DNA from: Branchiostoma floridae | Taxonomy: Eukaryota; Chordata; Leptocardii; Amphioxiformes; Branchiostomatidae | Length of the DNA: 64,000 nucleotides | Assembly: GCF_000003815.2 (NCBI RefSeq) | Contig: NC_049995.1 | Span: 3,154,788 to 3,218,787 of the forward strand | Direction: 5' to 3' | Shown: positions 54,922 through 64,000 of the stretch, piece by piece | How positions within the stretch are numbered: the first letter of the stretch is position 1 | How the letters are laid out: each line of letters opens with the position of its first letter | Translations under genes and position numbers: made by a program | The notes under the pieces: generated by a model | Database searches by the model: none | The model's input: the letters and a program-made list of their open reading frames with translations, nothing else | What the model was told of the DNA's origin: nothing

Positions 54922-55920
54922 CTGCAGTTACAGCAATGGATTTGATTATAGATTTGATCAGTAAACCAGCAATAATTAGATTTACTAAGCCGCAAAACGA
55001 TAGACAGTAAACAGAGTTATTTGATAGTTAATCAACACATCCTACTAACCAATCTATCACTCAATCAATCAACCACTTTATCTGTCAATCAAATATTCTA
55101 TAAATCAATAAATCGATGATTAAAATGACTAAAAGATTATTCATGACTTAATTTCATCATTAACCACTTTACCAACCAACCAACTGACCAATTAATTGGT
55201 TATCGAATCAATAAATCCACAGCACCAGTAAACCCTGTATTTTTCCAAAGATTTCATCGTAGCAAAGTTTTCAAGAGTGGTAAAATGCGACATACTGCTG
55301 TAAACATGTGACGATGCAAAATTTGGATGCCTCCACAATACTAGGAAACGTATGAAATAACGCAAGAAAAGAATCTACCACGAGAAGGAGATATCAACAA
55401 AGATATCACAAGACACGTGTAGAAAAGGGAGCATGAGAGGAACAATATTAACGTTTTTTTATGATATCGCCATACGCAAGCATGCAATTGAACCACACAT
55501 CTGCTTAGAGATTAACAACATGACGGCGGCGCCATTTTGTATCCATGGTGGGAGCCCTAGATACAGGTACGGTGTTTGCCCTATTTATTCACCTGTGTAA
55601 AGTATGCCCGGACAAACAAGGTTCCTCCTTGGAAAACTGTCCGAGTGTTTATTACTAGTTGGAGGGCGCCTTGTGTCAACAAAATAGTCCCAAACGATAC
55701 ACGTCTCCTAGACCAAGTCAGGGACAAGGTGCTTATGGATTTGAATAAATAAATAAGGACGTAGCAAAAGTATCTTATATAATCCACAGTGATTATGTCA
55801 AAATCACATTTCCAATTGCTGTCAGAAAAAACACAAGATAGCAAAACACAGCAAAAAGTAGAAAAATAAACCAAGAGCATAGGTTCGGTATATTTATTGA
55901 TACAAACTTTTATATTTCGT
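54922..55920. other. Upstream of the visible class C GPCR exons, no exon found
   Basis: Contains runs of AATCAATCAA-type sequence and a well-placed CCACCATGG on the minus strand (about 55541) that opens a frame of only 13 codons. I found no flytrap-domain exon. Confidence 0.35.
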
Positions 55921-55939
55921 TCCCATGACTTTTTCAACA

Positions 55940-56810
55940 ATTTGCAACTAAGCAATTAGCAGATTGTTTTTTTTACCTTCCCTGGCTATATAATTTAGCA
56001 ATTATCCCATAGAACCCCATACTTAGATTTTCCACAAAGGGTTTGCATGTGGGTGGGGGTGGGGGTGGTGGCACAATTCAGTTACTTGATGGGAATGGTC
56101 TAGATCTGCTTCGTTGTCAATTATAATTAAGCTGTAATTAAATTTTTATGAAATTTGAATTTTGTTCATTTGGCACTTTTTTTTAGAAAGTAACACTAGC
56201 TTGCTTCCATTGTTCTCCTTTAAAATCAAGTAAAAGTGTTATCGAATACACTTCCCTATCTTTCTATTGCTATAGTGCCGAAGCCAACGCGGAGTTACTG
56301 CAGTTTACTCTGCGATTACTGTCGACAAATGTGCATTTGATATCTCACTACTGATCTAGTTAGTTCGACGTCTGATAGTAACTTAGCAATTAGTAACTTG
56401 GTTTTCCCTTCGCTGACTATTTTGCAATTATCCCGTAAGAACTCATACCTCGATTCCAGAAAGGATTTGCATGGGGGGGGGGGGGGGGGGGCGGGGCATT
56501 ATTCAGTTACTTGATCGTAATGGTCTGTTTCGTCGTCAATCAAGCTGTAATTAAGTTTTATGAAATTTTGTTCATTTGACAATCATAATAATATTTTTCT
56601 TTTAGAAAATAACACCGGGTCCCATTGTTATGTTCCCCTATAAAAGAGTAGAGCAATTATCTTACTATCTCTGTATTGATATCGTTTTGTCTACATAGCC
56701 AACGCGACGTTATGTACAGGTCTTACAGTGGTTTACTCTGCGAATACTCCAGATAAATGTGTATCTGATATCACAACGACTGACCTAGTTAGTCTTACGT
56801 CCGATAAAGT
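55940..56810. repeat. Two-copy tandem duplication of about 430 bp
   Basis: About 55945-56375 and 56376-56805 share AACTTAGCAATTAG, GCAATTATCCC, GGATTTGCATG, a poly-G tract, ATTCAGTTACTTGAT and AAGCTGTAATTAA. The two differ by substitutions and in the length of the G run. Confidence 0.8.
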
Positions 56811-57627
56811 AACGTGGGGCGTAGATTCTTTCCTTAACAAACATCTCTGGTATCTTAGAGAGAATTAAGATGTTGTCGGACAACATGTTTTGCGTTCTTT
56901 TCAATTATTACCCTGTTTACAGCTAACAGTTTACGCCAAACACGATTCTTATTGTATCCGTGTTTACGGAACACTGTCGCCTTAGTTTAATCAACACGAG
57001 ATACATGTGGCAGCAAATCTTTGCTTTTCTTCTAGTTATATGGAGTTTCTTTATTCACATAATAATTTTGGATGGCCTTTTGTGAGCCTTCAACGTAGTG
57101 GCCTCCTTGATAGGTGATGCTTGGTGAACACACCAAACTGGTGTTACTTTCTTCACTTCTTGAATACAGTAACAAAAGTCTTGTTGGCTGCGATACAAAT
57201 CTTTTCAATTTTTGGTACAACATTTATGGTGTTTCAATTCTTCTTTAGTCATCTATGGTCTCTGTTTTGAACATTCAGGCATTTTTGTTTCTTCAACCAT
57301 TTTGAATTTTCTGTGCTCCCGCATTAGATCTGGGATCTACATAGTATGCCATCCATAAAATTTATTTACCGTGGCCTTCAACACGTTTCAAACCACTGGT
57401 AAGTACATCCTTGACATGGCAAGTACCGTTCCTTGTCGTCCCGTGCCGTTGCCTTGGCAACGAAAGTATCGTCTGAAATTTTACGCGCATTTCCACTTGA
57501 ACACGCTACGAACTCCAAACAAGTAGCTCTTCAGAACAAAATGTGCTCTTGACAAAATAAACCCTTCTGTGTGTAAAATACTGGGAACAGCGTTTTGGAG
57601 GTAAACGCAGGTGTGAAGTATTTGTGT

Positions 57628-57730
57628 TTGAGTTTTCTTACAAATAAATCAATGTCGGAACTTGACATTTCTATTAAATTATCAGTTTTCTTACAAATAA
57701 ATCAATGTCATACATTGACATATCTAATAA
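57628..57730. repeat. Short tandem duplication of about 55 bp
   Basis: GTTTTCTTACAAATAAATCA ATGTC followed by TTGACAT occurs twice in a row. Confidence 0.8.
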
Positions 57731-57739
57731 TTAGCCTGT

Positions 57740-59220
57740 GTGATGTGAGGCTATGACTGGTCCCTTTGGCGATTTGATGTAATCATTCTTTTGCAGTGAT
57801 TTCATAAATTCAAGGATACCTGTTGAAATGAAGCGGTGTAACGTTACAGAAAGGATGACGTCATTTTCAAACGACCAAAATCGTGTTGATATATCCGTAA
57901 TACATGCAATGTAACATCAACTCTCAGAGTTAATTCCAACGGGTACCATGATAACACAGCCACATAAAAAATGTTATAGAGGCCTTCTCAAGATTGTCTT
58001 GAACACTTCAATATCCTGAAGTGTATATATATCGGGATTACCGATGTTGTATTGGTACATCTCTTCAAATCACCGAAAATTTGTCTTTTTCTCATGTGGC
58101 GGGGTTAATGTGGCATCCGGTGGAATTATGGGAGTTGATGTCATTCATGTCCCATTCATTTAATCCATATGTCAACAAATTTTTTGTTGCCCTCGTGTGG
58201 GGACGTTTTATTTTCCGTGTGTCTGGATGTTTGTACTCTTGTGTGTTCGTAGTTATTTGAATATACTGCCAGTAGAGTTGCAGGAAGTGAGATGGAGTCA
58301 CAGCATCGGTCAGACTCACGCAACTGTCAGTCTGACAAGAAGTAGAGTTCAGAGTTGGCGGAAAAGTCGATTATCAGATACGACAGACTTTCCAGGTCAT
58401 GGGGTTAACGGAAGAAGCTAAAAATTCCCAGGGGGTCTTATTATTTTCTGTGTCTTTTTGTTGTATTAACTATATTTTCCAAATCTTTCCATTAGTTGCA
58501 TAATCAATGAGCTACACTTAGACAAGACATTAGAAAAAGTAAAATTCTATTTCAAGGAAGGGTGAGGTCTTTGAACTCTTGATCCTTCTACATTTTGTTC
58601 CTGCTGCATTTCGTCAAATGAACTGATCGATATTTTGTTGACGGGACTATCGGAAATATGTCTGAAACAGACAATCATATCAAAGGACTGTTCCATCTCG
58701 GTCAAGTTGAAAGACATGACAATTTGTCAATTAAACGTGTCTAATGTATCATTATGACATGGCACGAAAACGTCTGATATCTTAGAGTTAGGCATACTAT
58801 TTAAAGCTTCACGTTATTCTAAAATAGCGTCAGGTATACGTAGTAATCTCAGAAAAAATGCTTATAATGCTTATAACACGTGCATTCCCCACTCCAAAGC
58901 ATGCCACAACAGGGCTAGAGCTGATATTACAGTTACATTGGGCAGCGGAGGACTATAGAATTGGATACATCCTTGAAAATATTAAGTTTCTTTTCTTGAA
59001 AATGTTAGTTCGGTTTGGAGACTTTTTATGTTAGAAGGAACGGATATGGTCTCAGCTTTCCTAGTTTGGTGAATATTGTTCAGTTTTAGCCACATTTTTG
59101 GCGTAAGGATATACATGAGTTATCTGGTCTGGTATTCACAACGCGGATGGATACATGTAGAACTTTCAGCTGTTCTGAGCGTTGGACAAATGTTTTTGCG
59201 AGAAGATCATCGCGTGCACT
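57740..59220. other. Non-coding, no gene recognised
   Basis: Only short chance frames. No repeat identified. Confidence 0.4.
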
Positions 59221-59228
59221 GAATTTGA

Positions 59229-60590
59229 TCCGTTGTTCAATCTTGAATAAGGACTTTGGTTGGGCCATAATTTGTGCGGTCTGTATATATCCAATGGCGT
59301 TTTCCCATACTGATTTATGTGAAACGCTATTTCTAATACAATATGTATATATTATTCAATATTTGCTATTGATTTGGTTACATAAGCATTGAATTCCCTT
59401 TTACCACCGTTACAAAAAAGTTTTTAATAGTGTACTGATTTAGTTTTAGATTTGTTTACGTTTTCCGGTACTGGTTTATATAAAACGCGATTTCTAATAC
59501 AATATGTATATCTTATGCAATATTTGCTATTGATTTGATTACATAGGCATGTTCTATTTTTACCATTTAATCCGTTGTTCAATTTTGAATAAGGACTTTG
59601 GTTGGGACATAATTTGTGTGGTCTGTTCATAACCAATGGCGTTTTCCGATTCTGATTTATGTAAAACGCAATTTCTAATACAATATGCATATCTTATTCA
59701 ATACTTGCTATTGATTTGGTTACATAAGCATTGAATTCTCTTTTACCACCGTTACAAAAAAGTTTTTAATAGTGTACTGATTTATTTTTAGATTTATTTA
59801 CGTTTTCCGGTACTGGTTTATGTAAAACGCGATTTCTAATACAATATGTATATCTTATGCAATATTTGCCATTGATTTGGTTACATAGGCATGTTCTATT
59901 TTTACCATTTAATCCGTTGTTCAATTTTGAATAAGGACTTTGGTTGGGCCATAATTTGTGCGGTCTGTATATATCCAATGGCGTTTTCCCATACTGATTT
60001 ATGTGAAACGCTATTTCTAATACAATATGTATATATTATTCAATATTTGCTATTGATTTGGTTACATAAGCATTGAATTCTCTTTTACCATCGTTAAAAA
60101 AGGTTTTAATGTTATACTGATTCATTTTTCGATTTATTTTCTTTTCCGATACTGATTTATGTGAAACGCGATTTCTAATATAATGATGTATATCTTATTC
60201 AATATTTGCCATTGATCAGATCACATAAGCTTTGAATTAGATTTACCACCGTTACAAAAAATGAATAATTTTTATTTTGTGTGGTCTGTCCAACGTCAAT
60301 GTTGTTTTCCAATACTGATTTACGTGAAACCGGATTTCTAATACAATATGTATATATTATCTAATATTTGCTATTGATTTTATTACGAAAAATGTTTTTA
60401 CCACCGTTACAAAAAAAGGTTTTAATAGTATACTGAATCATTTTCCGTTTTTCCGTTTTCTGATTCTAATTTATGCAAAATCCAAATTCTAATACAATTT
60501 GTATATCTTATTCAATATTTGCTATTGATTTTATTACGGAGCATGTTCTCTTTTACCATCTTTACATAAATGTTTTAATAGTATAAAACT
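59229..60590. repeat. AT-rich satellite, 342 bp higher-order unit
   Basis: The phrase TCCGTTGTTCAATNTTGAAT starts at 59229, 59571 and 59913, exactly 342 bp apart. Each unit holds two half-units of about 170 bp sharing TAATACAATATGTATAT, CAATATTTGCTATTGATTTG and TTTTACCA. Beyond 60110 only diverged half-units continue. Earlier units are nearly identical, so homogenisation is recent. Confidence 0.92.
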
Positions 60591-60599
60591 TTCATCATT

Positions 60600-61400
60600 T
60601 TAGGTATTACTTCTCTTTACATTTTTTTCTATGTATCGTGAATTTGCTTCACATGATTGGTCCATACTTTATTTCTGTCAACTTTCTGTCTGACTTTCTT
60701 AATTCATTATTCAAGATTATGCGAAAAAGGAGAGGAAATGCACAAAAATGCAATGTCGGTCCAAGAACTAAAAAAAGACTATCTAAAAAAAAATGACCAT
60801 GATTCCTTGCGATTTGATTGACAGTCAGACATGACGACAGAAGACTGTGAGTCTTTCCAGTCACAAAGTCTGTCCAACTGACACAGACACAATTAATACA
60901 TGTCGTGAGGACAGAGCGAGGAAGATAATGCAATCACTCATACTTCATTAACTTTTACCCCGACGCAAATTGCCTGTGACATCTTTTCCGGATTCAAAAG
61001 ATTTCCACTCAATTGCCGACGACTCTTGCTACCTCCTTTTTTTGCAAACCGCGCAATAAATAGAGTCGCCATAAAAGGGTCATAAAATATTAAGCCTGAC
61101 TGTTTGGAGTACAGGGCTTATCGATTGAACATTCAGACTGGAAAGTGTCACGGTTTTGAATAGAAACTGCGATAAATTATTCTGTGACAGGGCGGAGGTG
61201 TAAGGTAAGATAAGATAAGGTTTAAGTGTATGTCAGGTACAGTCAACCGTACTGTTTTAACGTGCTTGTTTGAATGAGGGCACAATCTCTATATTGTAAG
61301 GATGTACGTAATCCATATTGACAAAGAAAGTTTGTCGTTTACGTACTAGTCTCTGTATTGTATGTGATACTACGAGCGATGCACTATGGTATTGTTACGT
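60600..61400. other. Non-coding, no gene recognised
   Basis: Nothing identifiable. Confidence 0.35.
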
Positions 61401-61401
61401 T

Positions 61402-61402
61402 C

Positions 61403-61472
<70 letters not shown>

Positions 61473-61482
61473 TGTGTGTAAG
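61402..61482. repeat. GT microsatellite
   Basis: About 80 bp of GT with GTAC interruptions. Confidence 0.95.
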
Positions 61483-61489
61483 GGATGGT

Positions 61490-64000
61490 CACTATACTTC
61501 TTTCATTTCAATTGACTGTAAAGACTTCTTTCTTTTCGCGATCGTCTTTTTTGTTTCTCCTGTTCCTTTCTCTCTTTGTTTGTCATTTTACTGTATGTAG
61601 CATGCAACAATAACGATTACAAATCAAATTAAAAGACGTTTTCATTGAGAGAGACGACACGAAATATTGACCCTGATTACGTCAACTTTGTAATCTCCCT
61701 TCCCTACGATTCTTTCTATCCTGTCGCTTAACCCCCTCACCCTAACCTGACCCCTTTACCCCCTAACACGTGTATAACCCAAACGGACAGATGTGAGAGA
61801 ACATTTCGGCATGACCCTTACCCCTCCAAATCTTTGTAAAACCGACCTATAATACCGTGGTCCAACTGTTGGTTTACACAGCTATTATACACGGGTCAGT
61901 AATTCACCTCAAAGGCACCTGCAATCCACAAGCAAATTCCATCCCCAAACTTGTAATCTTTAAGGAATCTATGTTAGTTTCTTAAAGCAGTGACGACTCC
62001 ATGCAAGAAACTTGATATACTTGTGACGATAGTCTTATTCTATTCAAGGCGTTGTTAGAAATGGGCTATGTATACGATTTTGTCTTTATTTAGTTTTAGT
62101 CAACAAATTCAAACCCCTTGACACTAATTTCACGGTTTTAGCACAAGCCCTAGAAAGCTACCCATGCAAATAAACGTACCAGCACCTCAAAGATAGTCCG
62201 TTAGAATGTTCACGGACCACTTGAAAATCCTAGGGAAACTTTAACATTCCAGTAAAATTTGAAAGCGTTCTTTGTTTGCAATTGAATTCTGTTTAAAAAT
62301 TAGGACGGGGTATGGAACTATTAACAACGCCCGCGTTGTGTATTTTATCGTCGGATAAGACATACTGTATACGCTGTTGACGGTTTCTCCGTAGATACGC
62401 TTATATGTATGACCCTCGAAGATCCGTCCTTAAACAATTTAGGCGCCAAATCACAAGACTAAAGCGTCAAAAAACATTCAACCCCCCTCTTATCACAAAA
62501 AATGTCACCGAATATTGCGTCTATTCTGTAATTAATACACTCCAAATCTCTCGGTCGCTATATGACGGAGCGAAAAATACCAGATAGGAAGTTGACTAAT
62601 TGCTTGGGTGTTAACCTGCGTGCTTGGTCTTATATGCGGTTGCTTCGGTGTCGGGAAAGATATTCATCAAAAGAAGGAACCCATACGCCCAACAGATGTG
62701 CTAGTCTTTCTCCACATTGTAGCCTCTATTCCTAAGGGGTCACTCGCGGTTGTTTAAAGACAGGCGACTTTTTTTAAAGCGAGTCGCACTAAAGGTCAAA
62801 AAGGGCGAGGCGAAACAAGGAACGCGAGCTTTGACCCCGCACAAAATTCGATAACCTCTTGTCACTTCGATTCTCCCAAACATTAACTGTTCGAGCGTGC
62901 AAAGCGCGGTCTTTGGACAATAGAGCCACCTGGATTTTAAAAATAAACAGGGTACGACCTACGCGGGGGTTACTAACCCTCTTTTGCTAACATAACCAAT
63001 CCGTACACGATAACTTCTAAGTGACGGCACAGTGAGTAGGAATGCTACCCAAATGAAAATACACAGGAGGAGAAGACCACACGAAACAGCTGGAAATAAT
63101 CGATTTGAGAAAAAAAAACTCCTAGTTTCTTGTTCTCGGTCGCAAGTGAAGTGTAAGATTATTCTTATCATTAGGGTAGTAAAATTACGCTCGTAAAATG
63201 CACTGCAAATATCAAGACCATTTCTGCATTCAATTTATTTACCACGTTTTTAGATTATAGTGTTGCTTGCCATGTTTTAGAATTCCCCAAAGGCCCTTTT
63301 GTACAGTTACACTAATACGAAAGGTTGAAAAACGTATACATGTGGTATCCTTATCAAACATATGTATAAAGTGTAACGTCAAATGAACATTCTATCGTTA
63401 TACATTTGTGTATATAAAACGTTAATTTCCTAGATTTTACTAATTCTAGTTTTGATCCCACAAATGTTTTCTTAATCTGGCTCAGAAGACGATTAGGCCT
63501 TGTAATGCCAGCTTGTGTGATAATCCAGGAACGATTACACGGTAGATTAGCACGGTTTAATCCATTAAACCCCAATACAGACGACCAGTGGGCCGTGGTG
63601 GCTACATATGGGTGTCTTTCGATATCCTTGTTGTTTACGTACAAATGCCAAGATACTGTTTAGATACGAAGTCCTGTACGTACATGTGTTTAAGGTAGTG
63701 TATTTGAACACTGACAAATAACGTTACAATATGTAGCTACCGTGGTATAATATAATGGTTATGTAAGATATGAAAACTTACGAGCGGAATATGGATTTGA
63801 AAAGCCAGCTTTTCGTAGATACGTAGCTACTAGATTTTGTCAGTCAGTAATTAAGGATGGCTCGTATTGGGTTCTAGAGTTTCAGAAGTTGTCGAATAAC
63901 TCTTCTGTATCTCAATAATTATAACAACACGCACAAACCCTACATGAGCCAAAGGTACATTTTCATGAAAGATGTACCCACGCGAAAAGTCTGAAATTAC
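61490..64000. other. Non-coding right end, no gene recognised
   Basis: I see no conserved frame, domain or splice pattern. Around 62770 a short palindrome (GCGACT, AAAGCGAGTCGC) is present. Confidence 0.4.

Noticed and set aside
55490-55560. Strong initiation context CCACCATGG on the minus strand upstream of the class C GPCR
   Set aside because: Opens only 13 codons before a stop, and no good donor lies within it, so a first coding exon is not supported.
57032-57223. 63-codon minus-strand frame
   Set aside because: No family recognised and no splice context. It might be a transposon remnant or chance.
62405-62587. 60-codon frame with basic residues
   Set aside because: Too short, with no recognisable domain or splice signals.

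Overview
The window looks like a stretch of an invertebrate chordate genome, most probably amphioxus (Branchiostoma). That is an inference from the protein families, the compact introns and the very high density of short inverted-repeat elements; nothing in the sequence names the species. There are four assembly gaps (runs of N at 7938-8366, 16019-16508, 42768-43051 and 44795-44935).

Six protein-coding genes can be supported. (1) 10554-12158, plus: an intronless coding region for a rhodopsin-type biogenic-amine GPCR. (2) 24514-21328, minus, (3) 29493-27326, minus, and (4) 38889-41626, plus: three cysteine-rich PLAC8/cornifelin-domain genes with a proline/glutamine-rich N-terminus. Their shared intron positions show common descent. 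(5) 42339-48839, plus: a secreted M14 procarboxypeptidase in ten exons, with all catalytic residues present and an arginine at the specificity position. (6) 54921-49289, minus: the seven-helix part, coiled coil and C-tail of a class C GPCR related to GABA-B receptors and GPR156, whose 5' exons are not seen. Genes 5 and 6 are convergent, with about 450 bp between their stop codons.

The rest is mostly repeats. 1-10 kb holds LINE debris, several fold-back MITEs and a nested GC-rich inverted-repeat element around gap 1. 12.7-13.9 kb is a minisatellite of about 20 bp units. 14-21 kb has microsatellites, LINE remains and a gap. 21-30 kb is the PLAC8 pair with intronic MITEs and a five-copy 127 bp array. 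30-38 kb is LINE remains, a tandem 1.1 kb duplication, hairpins and a SINE with target-site duplications. 55-64 kb has duplications and a 342 bp satellite, with no gene recognised.

The most unusual points are these. Two of the three PLAC8 genes independently carry tandem arrays that copy a splice acceptor together with the start of the following exon. The carboxypeptidase has an Arg in the S1' pocket, which predicts cleavage of acidic C-terminal residues. A duplicated locus preserves the empty site of a TA-flanked MITE.
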